Assembly (NCBI RefSeq): GCF_024266585.1
Contig: NZ_CP100647.1
Span: 4,445,001-4,509,000, forward strand
Direction of reading: 5' to 3'
DNA length: 64,000 nt
Source of the DNA: Xanthomonas sacchari
GTDB lineage: Bacteria > Pseudomonadota > Gammaproteobacteria > Xanthomonadales > Xanthomonadaceae
In this document: piece after piece, positions 54,743-64,000 of the stretch
Layout: each line of letters opens with the position of its first letter
Numbering within the stretch: position 1 is the first letter of the stretch
Notes under the pieces: generated by a model
What the model was told of the DNA's origin: nothing
Databases searched by the model: none
Seen by the model: the letters and a program-made list of their open reading frames with translations, nothing else
Translations under genes and position numbers: made by a program

Positions 54743-54956
54743 GGCAGGAAATCCGCAGAGGTGGGGAAGGAGAAGGGCAACCGGCGGCGCTGCCAGCACG
54801 CTAGCAGACCCGGCTGCGGCGTGCGGCGACAGGCCCGGGATCGCGCGCGCAGGATCGGCCGCGACCACGTCTTCTCGGTGCAGCGGTCGCGGCTGACGCC
54901 GCCCCCTACGCAAACGCGCGGGGAAGCGCACGGGAGCGCACAAGAGGCAATGCGGC

Positions 54957-55652
54957 TCACCGCCGGCTGTAGTGCGCGACCAGGCGGTCGCCGAGCATCT
55001 GCAGCGCCTGCACCAACAGCAGCAGGATCACCACCGTCACCAGGGCCACGTCGGCATGCGAGCGCTGGTAGCCGTCGCGGTAAGCCAGGTCGCCGAGGCC
55101 GCCGGAGCCGATCGCGCCGCCCATCGCGGTGAAGCCGATCAGGGCGATGGTGGTCACCGTGGCGCCGGCGATCAGGCCCGGCCGCGCCTCCGGCAGCAGC
55201 ACCCGCGTCACCAGTTGCCAGGTGGTCGCGCCCATCGCCAGGCTGGCCTCGACCACGCCGCGGTCGACTTCGCGCAGCGCGGTCTCCACCAGCCGCGCGT
55301 AGAACGGCGCCGCGCCGACCACCAGCGGCAGGATCGCGCCGCGCACGCCCAGCGAGGTGCCCATCGCCCACAGCGTCAGCGGGATCATCGCGATCATCAG
55401 GATGATGAAGGGCACCGAGCGCAGCACGTTGATGACCAGCGCCAGGCCGCTGTACAGCAGCGGCTTCTGGTGGGTCTGGCGCGGACCGGTGAGGAACAGC
55501 AGCACGCCCAGCGGCAGGCCGATCAGCAGGGTCAGCGGCAGCGAGCCGCCGAGCATCAGCAGCGTATCGACGGTAGCGCGGCCGATCTCGCTCCACTTGC
55601 CGGCATCGAGATTGCGGAAGAAGCCGGTGGCGGCGGTGGCGAAAGGCATCAT
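54957..55652 (-). CDS. metI: Methionine ABC transporter permease MetI
   Basis: This 231-residue permease has five helices. The EAA loop is [25 protein letters not shown]. The start codon overlaps the metN stop (ATGATGA context). The gene lies upstream of metQ. Confidence 0.94.
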   Translation of the reverse strand: MMPFATAATGFFRNLDAGKWSEIGRATVDTLLMLGGSLPLTLLIGLPLGVLLFLTGPRQTHQKPLLYSGLALVINVLRSVPFIILMIAMIPLTLWAMGTSLGVRGAILPLVVGAAPFYARLVETALREVDRGVVEASLAMGATTWQLVTRVLLPEARPGLIAGATVTTIALIGFTAMGGAIGSGGLGDLAYRDGYQRSHADVALVTVVILLLLVQALQMLGDRLVAHYSRR

Positions 55653-56656
55653 CGGCGCAGTTCCTGCACATGCACGCCGGCAGCGACGAATTCGGCCTGC
55701 GCCGCATCCATGTCGCCACCGACCAGGGCCACGGTGAGCTGGCCGTAGGGGGTGTCCTTGATCCGGTCGATGCGCCCGGACAGGATGTTGTAGTCCACCG
55801 CGGTGGCGCGAGCGATGCGCCCGAGCAGCGGCGCATAGGTATCGACGCCGAGGAAGGTCAGCCGCAGGATGCGCCCCTCCACCGCGGCGAGGTCGCGGTG
55901 CAATTCGCCCTCGTCGACATGCTCGGCCTCGGAGACGAAGCGCTTGGTGGTCGGATGCCGCGGATGCAGGAACACCTCGGTGACCGGCCCGCTCTCGACC
56001 AGGCGCCCGGCATCGAGCACGGCCACGCGGTCGCAGACGCGGCGGATCACTTCCATCTCGTGGGTGATCAGCACGATGGTCAGGCCCAGCTCGCGGTTGA
56101 TCTGCGCCAGTAGCGCCAGCACCGAGGCGGTGGTCTGCGGGTCCAGCGCACTGGTGGCCTCGTCGCACAGCAGGATGCGCGGGCGCGTAGCCAGGGCGCG
56201 GGCGATGCCGACGCGCTGCTTCTGCCCGCCCGACAGCTGCGCCGGGTACTTGCCGGCGTGCGCGGCCAGCCCGACCCGCGCCAGCAGCTCGGCCACCCGC
56301 GCGTCGATCTCCGCGCGCGGCGTGCCCGCCAGTTCCAGCGGGAAGGCGACGTTGCCGGCGACCGTGCGCGAGGACAGCAGGTTGAAGTGCTGGAAGATCA
56401 TGCCCACGCGCTGGCGCAGCGTGCGCAGCCCGGCGCGGTCCAGCGCGGTGACGTCTTCGCCGTCGATGAGCAGGCGGCCGCCGCTGGGCTCCTCGAGCCG
56501 GTTGATCAGCCGGATCAGGGTCGACTTGCCGGCGCCGGAATGGCCGATGATGCCGAACACCTCGCCGGCGTCGATGCGCAGATCGAGCGGATGCAGCGCC
56601 ACGACCGGCTGGCCGGCGACGGAATAGGACTTGTGCAGGCGCTCGAACTGGATCAA
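55649..56656 (-). CDS. metN: Methionine ABC transporter ATPase MetN
   Basis: This 335-residue ATPase has Walker [10 protein letters not shown], signature LSGGQKQR, Walker [13 protein letters not shown] and a C-terminal NIL regulatory domain (about 245-335). In E. coli that domain binds methionine and inhibits transport. It is the first gene of the operon. I saw no SAM riboswitch in the 99 bp upstream. Confidence 0.95.
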   Translation of the reverse strand: MIQFERLHKSYSVAGQPVVALHPLDLRIDAGEVFGIIGHSGAGKSTLIRLINRLEEPSGGRLLIDGEDVTALDRAGLRTLRQRVGMIFQHFNLLSSRTVAGNVAFPLELAGTPRAEIDARVAELLARVGLAAHAGKYPAQLSGGQKQRVGIARALATRPRILLCDEATSALDPQTTASVLALLAQINRELGLTIVLITHEMEVIRRVCDRVAVLDAGRLVESGPVTEVFLHPRHPTTKRFVSEAEHVDEGELHRDLAAVEGRILRLTFLGVDTYAPLLGRIARATAVDYNILSGRIDRIKDTPYGQLTVALVGGDMDAAQAEFVAAGVHVQELRR

Positions 56657-56755
56657 CGCGCGGGACCGGCAGCGACGGGGGGCGCAAAGCCTAGCAGGCC
56701 GAGATGGCGTGCGTTATTCCATTCGATTCTAACGTCGGCGCGCATCGCGGGATGG

Positions 56756-57652
56756 CTAGGGCCGCGCCTGCGGCGGCGGATGCGCCACCGCGCGGATCCG
56801 CTCGCGGTGCAGCAGGTACAGGCCGCTGGCGACGATGATCGCCCCACCCACCCAGGTCCAGGCATCGGGCAGCTTGCGCCACAGCAGCCAGTCCCAGGGG
56901 ATCACCCACAGCAGGCCGCTGTACTCCAGCGGCGCCACCAGCGAGGCGTCGCCGCGGCGGAACGCCTGGGTCAGCGCCACCTGGCCCAGCGCCCCGGCCA
57001 GGCCCATGCCGGCGATCCAGCCGCCATCGGCCGCGCGCAGCGGCGTCCAGTCCGGCAACGCCAGGGCACCGGCGCCCAGCGCCATGATCAGCAGGAACCA
57101 CACCACCAGCGACTGCGGCGTGTCGGTGCGCGTCAACAGGCTGACCAGCACCGAGGCCACCGCATAGGCGACGGCCGCCAGCAGCACCATCAGCCCCGGC
57201 AGCGAGACGAACCCGTCCATGCCGGGGCGCAGCACCACCAGCACGCCGACCAGGCCGACGCCGATCGCCGCCCAGCGCCGCGGGCCCACGTACTCGCCGA
57301 GCAGCGGCACCGACAGCGCCGCCACCAGCAGCGGCGCGACGAAGTAGATGGTGTAGGCGGTGGACAGCGGCAGGCTGCGCAAGGCCCAGGCGAAGCAGCC
57401 GATCATGGCGATGCCCAGCACGCCGCGCAGCAGCTGCAGCCCCCAGCGCACCGGCAGGATCGCGCGTGGCCCGGCGCTGGCCAGCACCCACAGCAGCACG
57501 AACGGCAGCGAGGCGCCACCGCGCAGCGCCGCGACCTGCAGCGCCGGGTAGTGCGCGCTGAGCTGCTTCATCGACGCATCCATCAGCGAAAAGAACGCGA
57601 CCGCGGCGATCATCCACGCGGCGGCGACGGCATTGGAACGGGAGGTGGGCAT
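56756..57652 (-). CDS. EamA/DMT family transporter
   Basis: This 298-residue protein has ten predicted helices in two EamA repeats (about 9-140 and 150-285). The substrate is unknown. Members of this family often export amino acids or metabolites. It is upstream of metN on the same strand but 99 bp away. Confidence 0.85.
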   Translation of the reverse strand: MPTSRSNAVAAAWMIAAVAFFSLMDASMKQLSAHYPALQVAALRGGASLPFVLLWVLASAGPRAILPVRWGLQLLRGVLGIAMIGCFAWALRSLPLSTAYTIYFVAPLLVAALSVPLLGEYVGPRRWAAIGVGLVGVLVVLRPGMDGFVSLPGLMVLLAAVAYAVASVLVSLLTRTDTPQSLVVWFLLIMALGAGALALPDWTPLRAADGGWIAGMGLAGALGQVALTQAFRRGDASLVAPLEYSGLLWVIPWDWLLWRKLPDAWTWVGGAIIVASGLYLLHRERIRAVAHPPPQARP

Positions 57653-57709
57653 CGGCGCATTATCACCGCGATCGGCGACGTGCGTGGCGCCGGGGCAGAT
57701 CGCGTCGGG

Positions 57710-58055
57710 ACTGCAGTCCCTCCCCCAAGGCGCCGACCAGCGCATCGGCCACTGTCGTCTCCTGTGGGAGCGACTGCAGGGCACCCGCATCCCCTGCTTT
57801 TGCCGCGCATCGCACTGTGCCGCAGGAGCGGCTTCAGCCGCGACAGGCGTTGCCGGGAACGCCCCGTCGCGACCGAAGCCGCTCCCACACGGCACCCTGG
57901 ATCCGGCTTGAATGCGGCGAAAGCAGGTGATTGGGATGCCCTGAAGGCCCCTCCCACATGAGCCAGCCGCACGTCGGCGTGGCTCCATGCCCTCGAAGGA
58001 TCGGCCGCGACCTGACATGGGCGGCGGTCGCGGCTGAAGCCGCTCCTACGACATG
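57710..58055. repeat. Cluster of REP-like palindromes upstream of yajQ
   Basis: A complete element lies at 57822-57888 (GCAGGAGCGGCTTCAGCCGCG with its partner ending GCTCCCAC). Half elements lie at about 57715-57735, 57761-57780, 57946-57960 and 58020-58050. No gene is visible in this interval. Confidence 0.7.
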
Positions 58056-58097
58056 GCGCCAGTGGGGGGGACTGTCGGGTCGACGCAGGACGCCGCA

Positions 58098-58142
58098 CGA
58101 ATCCCCAATCCCCAATCCCAAATCCCCAATCCCCAATCCCCG
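58098..58142. repeat. AATCCCC heptamer array
   Basis: AATCCCC and AATCCCA units are repeated six times in a row, directly upstream of the yajQ leader. They are the inverted version of the GGGATTG arrays seen elsewhere in the window. Confidence 0.8.
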
Positions 58143-58208
58143 CCCCCGGGGCCTGCCCCATGCACGACCCGCACGTTCTACGATAGGCATCTTTGCCGAG
58201 GACTCACC

Positions 58209-58691
58209 ATGCCTTCCTTCGATATCGTTTCCGAGGTCGACAAGCACGAGCTGACCAATGCCGTGGACCAGGCCAACCGCGAACTGGCCAACCGCTTCGA
58301 CTTCAAGGGCGTGGACGCCAAGTTCGAACTCGACGACCAGGTCATCGCGCAGTCGGCGCCCAGCGACTTCCAGGTCAAGCAGATGACCGACATCCTGCGC
58401 GCGCGCCTGCTGGCGCGCGGCATCGACGTGCGCTGCCTGGAGTTCGGCGACATGGAGACCAACCTCGCCGGCGCGCGGCAGAAGATCACCGTCAAGCAGG
58501 GCATCGAGCAGAAGCTGGGCAAGAAGATCGTCGCCACGCTCAAGGAGGCCAAGCTGAAGGTGGAAGCGCAGATCAACGGCGACAAGCTGCGGGTCAGCGG
58601 CAAGAAACGCGACGACCTGCAGGACGCGATCGCGCTGCTGAAGAAAAGCGATTTCGAGCTGCCGCTGCAGTTCGACAACTTCCGCGACTGA
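58209..58691 (+). CDS. yajQ: YajQ family nucleotide-binding protein
   Basis: This 160-residue protein has two ferredoxin-like repeats. MPSFDIVSEVDKHELTNAVDQANRELANRFDFK is typical of the family. The orthologue in Xanthomonas campestris binds cyclic di-GMP and affects virulence. It is preceded by repeats and followed by 345 bp without a known gene. Confidence 0.94.
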   Translation: MPSFDIVSEVDKHELTNAVDQANRELANRFDFKGVDAKFELDDQVIAQSAPSDFQVKQMTDILRARLLARGIDVRCLEFGDMETNLAGARQKITVKQGIEQKLGKKIVATLKEAKLKVEAQINGDKLRVSGKKRDDLQDAIALLKKSDFELPLQFDNFRD

Positions 58692-59036
58692 GGCCGGGCC
58701 ACGCCCGTGCGCGGGTGCGAGACGACCACCGCGTGGCGACGGCTTGTCTCGCACTCGACCGCACGATGCTTTCACCGATGGTGCGCCGGTGCACGCGAAT
58801 GCGCATCGCCTCACCGTCGACGGCTGCGCGGCGGAACGGCGTGCGCTGCATGTCGCGGCGTGCGCACGCCGTCCGGCCTGTGCAGGCGCGCGCACCCCGG
58901 CATGGCAAGCGCGGCGCATCCTGAGCATTGCAGCACGTGCGAAAACGCGTGCGGCGCGTCGACACCGGACGGCACCACGCCACCGCACGACCGCCTCCGC
59001 GCCGCGGACGCTCGCCGCGCGCGCCACTGTCCCCGG
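58692..59036. other. 345-bp stretch without a recognised gene
   Basis: It lies between yajQ and the convergent monooxygenase gene. A plus-strand reading frame (58744-59040) is rich in Arg and Ala with no known family and looks like a GC-rich shadow. I see no clear terminator hairpin. Confidence 0.35.
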
Positions 59037-60323
59037 CTAGGCGCCAGCGGCGACGCCCGCGGCCAGCATCCGCCGCCCCTGCGCCACCTCGGCTTCCAGG
59101 TCGTGCGCCCAGATCCAGTCGAAGCGCTGCGCCAGGGTCTGCGCCAGCCGCGCATCGTCGGCACCGGCCTGCGGATCGCGCAGTTCGTACAGCTCGCCGG
59201 CCTCGCGAGAGGTGCGCTGCACGCGGCAAGCACGCGGCAGGCGCAAGCGCTCGTAGACCTGCAACAGCGCCGGCAGGTCGCCGCGGCGCAGGCCAGGCGT
59301 GGCCAGCAGTTGCGCCAGGAAATAGGCGTCTTCCAGGCCCTGCCCGGCGCCGGCGCCCTGGTGCGGCAGCATGGCGTGCGCGGCGTCGCCGATCAGCGCC
59401 AGCCGCCCGTGCACGTAGCCGGGCAGTTCGGCCAGATCGTGCAGCGCCCAGTGGGTGGGCGTGTCGATGCACTCCAGCAGCGTGCGCGCGGCCTCGCCCC
59501 AGTGCGCGAACGCCTCCAGCATCTCGCGACGGCTGGCCTCGCGTACCCAGGCCTGGCCGGTGCGCCACTGCGGTGACGGGTCGCTGCGGTCGGAGACGAA
59601 GGCGACCACGTTGATCAGCCGGCCCTGCTTCACCGGGAAGGTGAGGATGTGCGCGTCCAGGCCCAGCAGCATCTGCGGCACGTCGACCAGGTGCGCGTCC
59701 ACGCCGCGCGCGGCGAAGGCGGCACGCAAGCGCGCCGCGTCGATCAGGCCGCGATAGGCGCAGGTGCCGGTGAAGCGCGGCGCCGCCGGCGCGTGGCCGA
59801 GCGCGCGCAGCACCTCGCCGCGCAAGGCCGACTTGATGCCGTCGGCGGCGATCAGCACGTCGCCTTCGTACTGGCTGCCGTCGGCGAAGCGCACGCGTAC
59901 CGCGTCGGCGTCCTGCTCCACGGCGACCGCGCGCTTGCCGAAGCGGGCCAGCCCGAACGGCAGGCGCGTGGCCAGTGCGTCGAGGAAGTCGGCGCGATGC
60001 ACCGACGACTGGCCAACGCCGGGCGCCAGGGTCTGCCCGAGCAGCCGCGCGTCCTCGCCGCGGCGCCATTCGAACCACACGTCCTGCCACGGCGCGGGGG
60101 TGCGGTCGGCGAGCTCGGCATAGGGCTCGCCCATGCCCAGGCCGGCCAGCGCGCGCACCGCATTGGGTCCGAACGAGACGCCGGCGCCGATCTCGCCGAA
60201 CGCCGGCGCCGATTCGAACAATTGCACGTCGAGATGGCGGTGGCGGCACAGGCCCAGGGCCAGGCCGACGCCGGCGATGCCGCCGCCGACGATGCCGATG
60301 CGCAGGGGGGATGCAGGATTCAT
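59037..60323 (-). CDS. FAD-dependent salicylate hydroxylase-like monooxygenase
   Basis: This 428-residue flavin monooxygenase has GxGxxG in IVGGGIAGVGLALGL (about 10-25), the DG motif ADGIKSALRGEV and the GD motif LIGDAAHAMLPHQGAGAGQGLEDA. The family includes salicylate 1-hydroxylase, which makes catechol. Genes catA and catC in the same cluster make that substrate likely, though 3-hydroxybenzoate or similar cannot be excluded. It is the last gene of the cluster. Confidence 0.82.
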   Translation of the reverse strand: MNPASPLRIGIVGGGIAGVGLALGLCRHRHLDVQLFESAPAFGEIGAGVSFGPNAVRALAGLGMGEPYAELADRTPAPWQDVWFEWRRGEDARLLGQTLAPGVGQSSVHRADFLDALATRLPFGLARFGKRAVAVEQDADAVRVRFADGSQYEGDVLIAADGIKSALRGEVLRALGHAPAAPRFTGTCAYRGLIDAARLRAAFAARGVDAHLVDVPQMLLGLDAHILTFPVKQGRLINVVAFVSDRSDPSPQWRTGQAWVREASRREMLEAFAHWGEAARTLLECIDTPTHWALHDLAELPGYVHGRLALIGDAAHAMLPHQGAGAGQGLEDAYFLAQLLATPGLRRGDLPALLQVYERLRLPRACRVQRTSREAGELYELRDPQAGADDARLAQTLAQRFDWIWAHDLEAEVAQGRRMLAAGVAAGA

Positions 60324-60345
60324 CTGGAGTCTCCGGTGGGGAACG

Positions 60346-61065
60346 TCAGTCGCGGCCGGCCAGCAGGATCTTCTCGGCCAGCCGCGCGGGCGCGCTGAAA
60401 CACACTTCGTGGCTGCCCGGCAGGCTGACCAGGCGGTAGGCGCCCAGGCGCGCGCTCAGCCGCGGATGCCAGCCGTACTCGCCTGGCGGCAACGCCACGT
60501 CGTCGGTGGCGTAGAGCCAGCTGCGCGGGATCTGCAGGTCGTGGAAGCGCTTGAGCGGCACCGCATCGAAATGGCTGCGCGCGGGCGTCGGGCTCAGCCG
60601 CGCGTAGGCCTGCTGCGCCTGGGCCAGGTCGGCGTCGCCGATGAAACCGTCGCGCCAGATCGGGAACGGCAGCATGATGCCGCCGTCGGCATCGACCGCG
60701 TTCTTCCACAGCGCCTGGTAATGCGGCGGCAGCAGGTCGAACAGCGCCTCGCCGTCGCGCAGCACGAAGGCGTTGTGGAACACCAGGCGTTTGCAGCGCT
60801 CCGGCTCCTCCTCGGCCAGGCGCTGCACGATGCTGCCGCCCCAGCTGTGGCCGAGCACGACCAGGTCGCGCAGGTCGTGGCGGCGCACGTAGTCCACCAC
60901 CGAGGCCACGCAGTCGGCGTGGGAGACGCGCTTGTCGGCGCCGGCGCCATGCCCGGCGATGGTCGGCGCATGCACCTGCACGCCGTGCGCGCGCAAGTGG
61001 TCGGCGACGCCGTCCCAGGCGTGGCCGTCGTGCCAGGAACCGTGCAGCAACAGATAGGTTTGCAT
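60346..61065 (-). CDS. Alpha/beta hydrolase
   Basis: This 239-residue hydrolase has the nucleophile elbow GHSWGGS (about 92-98), the oxyanion segment LLLHGSWHDGHAW and the catalytic His near GSHEVCF. The overall pattern is close to plant hydroxynitrile lyase and methyl salicylate esterase-type proteins. Because it lies between salicylate hydroxylase and a FadL-like channel, it may release salicylate from an ester, but this is an inference. Confidence 0.75.
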   Translation of the reverse strand: MQTYLLLHGSWHDGHAWDGVADHLRAHGVQVHAPTIAGHGAGADKRVSHADCVASVVDYVRRHDLRDLVVLGHSWGGSIVQRLAEEEPERCKRLVFHNAFVLRDGEALFDLLPPHYQALWKNAVDADGGIMLPFPIWRDGFIGDADLAQAQQAYARLSPTPARSHFDAVPLKRFHDLQIPRSWLYATDDVALPPGEYGWHPRLSARLGAYRLVSLPGSHEVCFSAPARLAEKILLAGRD

Positions 61066-61083
61066 GGGTCGTCTCCGTGCGGC

Positions 61084-62277
61084 TCAGCGGAAGGTCCAGC
61101 CGAGGCCGAGATTGAAATAGGTGAGATCGCGGGTGCCGGCCTGCACGCCGCCGCTGGCGACCGCGCCGCCCGGCGCATGGGTGACGCTGCCGGTCAATGA
61201 CAACTGCGGCGACAGCCGCCAGGTCGCGCCCAGCGCGTAGTGGCGGTACTGCGCCAGCGGCGCCAGCACCGCCAGCTGCGCCTGGCTGTCGGGAATCAGG
61301 CGACTGGCGCGGGAATAGCCCAGCCGCAGCGACCACGCATCGTCCAGGCGATACTCGGCACCGAACCGGAGCACGCGCTGGCTGCGCCAGCCGAAACCCG
61401 GGCCGTCCGCAGCGCCGAGCGCCCCGCCCTGGTCGATGCGGTTGCCGTAGGCGCGTTCGCCGGACCAGTCGATCCACAGCCAGTCGGCGGCCAGGGTCAG
61501 CGCGTCGCTGGCCTGCCAGGCCAGGCCGGCGCCGGCCTGCTGCGGCAGGTCCAGGCGGCCTTCCGGCAACAGCCCGCGGTAGCGCTGCAGGCGGCCGAAG
61601 CGGATGCGGCTGGACCAGGTGACGCCGGCGCTCAGGCCCGGCGCCAGTTGGCCGTACCAGCCCAGCGCGACGCCGTAGCCGTACGCGGAGTCGGCACCGG
61701 CCGACTGGAAACCGATGCCCTCCAGGCCGGCGATGTGCAGGCGCTGGTAGGCCAGCCGCGGCGACAGGCCCAGGTACTGATGCTCGCCCACGCGCCAGGC
61801 CAGGGTCGGCGCCAGCACCACCTGCTGCAGCTTGGACAGGGTGTCGTGCGTGCCGTAGACCGGCGTGCCGTAGTCCAGCGCCACGCCATGGCCGAACACC
61901 GATACGCCCAGGCTCAGGTCGTCGTTGAGCTGGCGGTTGTAGCCGGCGGTCGGTACCGGGATCAGCGCGTCGTCCTTGTAGCGCGTCGTGCCGACCTGGC
62001 TGCGCACCGGCGCCGAGATCAGGGTGAGGTCGGCATCGACGCGGTCGCCGACCGCGCCCATGCCGGCCGGGTTGTTGGCCGAGGCCGCCGCATCCAGCGG
62101 CAAGGCGATCGAGGTGCCGGCCAGGCCCTGGGTCTGCGCGCCATAGCCGGGCAGCGCCACGCCGTTGTTGGCGGCGGCGCCGCCGGAGACCGCCGCCATG
62201 GTCCACAGCAGCGTGGTCCAGCGCGGCGTGCCGTGGCGTTGCGCCCTGCGGCGCGTTGGATGTGGAAACTGCTGCAT
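61084..62277 (-). CDS. FadL/TodX-type outer-membrane transport protein
   Basis: This 397-residue protein has a signal peptide with about 35 residues before it cleaves. It contains the conserved N-terminal plug NPAGMGAVGDRVDADLTL and ends in LGLGWTFR. FadL-type channels admit hydrophobic molecules. In aromatic degradation clusters they often import the substrate. It starts 162 bp after catA. Confidence 0.85.
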   Translation of the reverse strand: MQQFPHPTRRRAQRHGTPRWTTLLWTMAAVSGGAAANNGVALPGYGAQTQGLAGTSIALPLDAAASANNPAGMGAVGDRVDADLTLISAPVRSQVGTTRYKDDALIPVPTAGYNRQLNDDLSLGVSVFGHGVALDYGTPVYGTHDTLSKLQQVVLAPTLAWRVGEHQYLGLSPRLAYQRLHIAGLEGIGFQSAGADSAYGYGVALGWYGQLAPGLSAGVTWSSRIRFGRLQRYRGLLPEGRLDLPQQAGAGLAWQASDALTLAADWLWIDWSGERAYGNRIDQGGALGAADGPGFGWRSQRVLRFGAEYRLDDAWSLRLGYSRASRLIPDSQAQLAVLAPLAQYRHYALGATWRLSPQLSLTGSVTHAPGGAVASGGVQAGTRDLTYFNLGLGWTFR

Positions 62278-62439
62278 GATCGGGCCCTCCCTCCGAGCCG
62301 ATGCGTGGATGCGGCCGCCAGCCGGCGGCGCGCAGGGGTCCGTACCGCCACCGAAAGCGGCGGCGGCAACGGGTGCCAGGAACTGAAAACGGCGTTGGGT
62401 GCTGCGCCGCGGCCGCAAGGTGGCCGCGGTGCGCGTCGG

Positions 62440-63378
62440 CTAGGCGGCCGCGCGGCGGCGCGCCGGATTGGCCTGGTTGTCGACGCCGTCGACCAGCGGG
62501 GTCAGGTGGAAATCGAAGGCGATCTCGGCGAACGGGCCGTCCACGCCGTTGGCGGCGATGCTGGCCGGGTCGTGGTGCTCCACGATCGCCGGCACCAGGC
62601 CGTCGCGGGTGGCGTAGGCGAAGTCGTCGTCGACCAGCGGGTCGCCGGCGATGTTGATCTGCGTGGTCAGCTTGCGGTGGCCGTCGGCGCCGATGAAGAA
62701 GTGGATGTGCGCCGGCCGCTGGCCATGCCGGCCGAGCGCGAACAGCAGGCGTTCGGTCGGGCTGCCCGGCGGCACGCCGTAGCCCTTGGGCACGATGCTG
62801 CGGAAGCGGTACCGGCCGTTGTCGTCGGCGACGATGGTGCGGCGCATGTTGAACGGCGCCTGCTTGCCGGTGGGATCGAAGTGCGAATAGAAGCCGCGCG
62901 TGTCGCAGTGCCAGACCTCGACCGTCGCGCCGGGCAGCGGGCGGCCGTCGGCGCCGTACACGGTGCCGTGCATGATCAGGGTGTGGCCGTTCTCGTCGCT
63001 GCCGTCGTCGAGCCGGGCGACGCCGTGCGCCACCGGCGCGCCGGCCACGTACAGCGGCCCTTCGATGGTGCGCGGGGTGGGGTTGTCGATGCCCAGTTCG
63101 GCATCGATGGCGTCCAGGCGCAGGTCCAGGAAGTGGTCCAGGCCCAGCCCGGGCGAGATCAGCCCGGCCTGCCCGGCCGCGCCCAGGTCGTTGAGCCAGG
63201 CGATCGCCGCCCAGTACTCGTCCGGGGTGATCTCCAACTCGTCGATGCTGCGGAACAGATCCGACAGCACGCGGTGCACGATCTGCTTCACCCGCGGCGT
63301 GCCGCCCGGCATGTCCAACCCGCTGACCTGGCGCAGGAACGCCTGCACGTCGGGGGTGGCGAAGATCTTGACGCTCAT
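62440..63378 (-). CDS. catA: Catechol 1,2-dioxygenase
   Basis: This 312-residue intradiol dioxygenase contains the N-terminal dimer helices and the Fe(III) ligands: Tyr in IEGPLYVAG, Tyr in YRFRSIVPKGYGVP and the two His in RPAHIHFFI. It opens catechol to cis,cis-muconate. Together with catC and catB it forms the catechol branch of the beta-ketoadipate pathway. Confidence 0.94.
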   Translation of the reverse strand: MSVKIFATPDVQAFLRQVSGLDMPGGTPRVKQIVHRVLSDLFRSIDELEITPDEYWAAIAWLNDLGAAGQAGLISPGLGLDHFLDLRLDAIDAELGIDNPTPRTIEGPLYVAGAPVAHGVARLDDGSDENGHTLIMHGTVYGADGRPLPGATVEVWHCDTRGFYSHFDPTGKQAPFNMRRTIVADDNGRYRFRSIVPKGYGVPPGSPTERLLFALGRHGQRPAHIHFFIGADGHRKLTTQINIAGDPLVDDDFAYATRDGLVPAIVEHHDPASIAANGVDGPFAEIAFDFHLTPLVDGVDNQANPARRRAAA

Positions 63379-63454
63379 GGTGATGCCCTTCCTTTCTCGT
63401 GGTGGCGATGGCGGCCGAGACACGTCCCCTCCCGAGGGAGCGTCCGCAGCGGAA

Positions 63455-63745
63455 CTAGCGATCGTCCTCGTACAGCGACGAGGGGTGGCGGCACAGCGGG
63501 GTGACCGCGATGCGCATGTAGGGGAACAGCGGCAGCGACAGCAGCAACGCGTGCAGTTCGGCGTTGTCGGCCACGTCGAAGATGCTGACGTTGGCGTACT
63601 GCCCGACCACCCGCCAGATGTGCCGCCAGCGACCGTCGCGCTGCAGCGCCTGGAAGCGCGCCTTCTCCTCGCGCTTGAGCTGCTCGGCCCGTTCGGGCGG
63701 CATGTCGGCGGGAAGATTTACGTCCATGGTCACGTGGAACAGCAT
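63455..63745 (-). CDS. catC: Muconolactone delta-isomerase
   Basis: This 96-residue protein has the family pattern MLFHVTMDVNLPADMPPERAEQLKREEKARFQ and VGQYANVSIFDV. It converts muconolactone to 3-oxoadipate enol-lactone. The preceding catB ends 3 bp upstream. Confidence 0.94.
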   Translation of the reverse strand: MLFHVTMDVNLPADMPPERAEQLKREEKARFQALQRDGRWRHIWRVVGQYANVSIFDVADNAELHALLLSLPLFPYMRIAVTPLCRHPSSLYEDDR

Positions 63746-63748
63746 GGT

Positions 63749-64000
63749 TCAGTCCTCCGCGGTGGCGCTGACCGCCACCACGCTGCGGCCGCGATCGCGG
63801 CGGAAGGCCTGCACGCGCGCCTCGTCCAGGGCGATGCCCAGGCCGGGGCCGGCGGGCAGGTGCAGGTGGAAGTCGGCGTAGCGCAGCGGCTCGGTCAGCA
63901 GTTGCTCGGTCAGCAGCAGCGGCCCGAACAGTTCGGTGCCCCACTGCAGTTGCGGGAAGGTGGCGAACACCTGCGCCGAGGCGACGGTGCCGATCGGCCC
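63749..64000 (-). CDS. catB: Muconate cycloisomerase, C-terminal end
   Basis: Only the last 83 residues are in the window. The segment GPIGTVASAQVFATFPQLQWGTELFGP and the end PGPGLGIALDE fit the enolase superfamily muconate cycloisomerase CatB. The gene continues beyond the right edge. A regulator such as CatR would be expected further on. Confidence 0.85.
   Translation of the reverse strand, partial: GPIGTVASAQVFATFPQLQWGTELFGPLLLTEQLLTEPLRYADFHLHLPAGPGLGIALDEARVQAFRRDRGRSVVAVSATAED

Noticed and set aside
56657-56755. SAM riboswitch upstream of metN
   Set aside because: The region is only 99 bp and shows no pairing pattern typical of SAM-I or SAM-II aptamers. Regulation, if present, must be by another means.
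58744-59040. Small plus-strand gene between yajQ and the monooxygenase
   Set aside because: It is a low-complexity Arg/Ala-rich frame with no ribosome site and no known family. Composition alone explains the open frame.

Overview
The window is about 68-70 % GC chromosomal DNA, most likely from a Xanthomonadaceae bacterium, probably Xanthomonas or a close relative. Supporting signs are the copLAB copper operon with its CopL leader protein, a YajQ-family protein, a secreted AroQ-type chorismate mutase, a lipoyl-domain-fused dihydrolipoyl dehydrogenase, many GGGATTN heptamer arrays and REP-like GTRGGAG palindromes. No tRNA, rRNA, prophage, insertion sequence or CRISPR array was seen.

Layout. 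1-5.5 kb: 3' end of fabB, an SH3-like periplasmic protein with a polyproline tail, oligopeptidase A, and a PLP enzyme of the cysteine synthase fold. 5.3-12.1 kb: a divergent copper block, cueR-copA(P-type ATPase)-HMA protein on the minus strand and copL-copA(multicopper oxidase)-copB on the plus strand. 12.2-15.8 kb: an unknown protein, glyoxalase I and glmS. 15.8-33.8 kb: the most striking locus. It has a sigma-54 type promoter preceded by TGTCCG inverted repeats, then an HlyD-type adaptor, one MacB-like ATPase, ten MacB/FtsX-type permeases arranged as five alternating A/B pairs, and a sigma-54 response regulator with its histidine kinase. 34-45.5 kb: a GNAT acetyltransferase, glmU, a GtrA protein, secreted chorismate mutase and the full atpIBEFHAGDC operon. 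45.5-53.3 kb: a predicted small RNA, two small outer-membrane barrel proteins, E3 and E2 of pyruvate dehydrogenase, a TspO-like membrane protein and a family 6 uracil/hypoxanthine DNA glycosylase. 53.3-58.7 kb: metNIQ methionine uptake, a DMT exporter and yajQ. 59-64 kb: a salicylate-to-catechol-to-muconolactone cluster (hydroxylase, alpha/beta hydrolase, FadL-like channel, catA, catC, catB end).

How it fits together. In many gammaproteobacteria atpC, glmU and glmS lie next to each other. Here all three keep the same strand and order, but the 18-kb ABC transporter/two-component module sits on the opposite strand between glmU and glmS, so it looks like an inserted and internally amplified cassette. 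The regulator and kinase at its 3' end most likely act on the -24/-12 promoter at its 5' end, closing a feedback loop. The copper block joins cytoplasmic Cu(I) export (CueR, CopA, HMA protein) with periplasmic and outer-membrane copper handling (CopL, CopA oxidase, CopB). The final cluster would let a plant-associated bacterium take up and degrade salicylate, a plant defence hormone, through the catechol branch of the beta-ketoadipate pathway.
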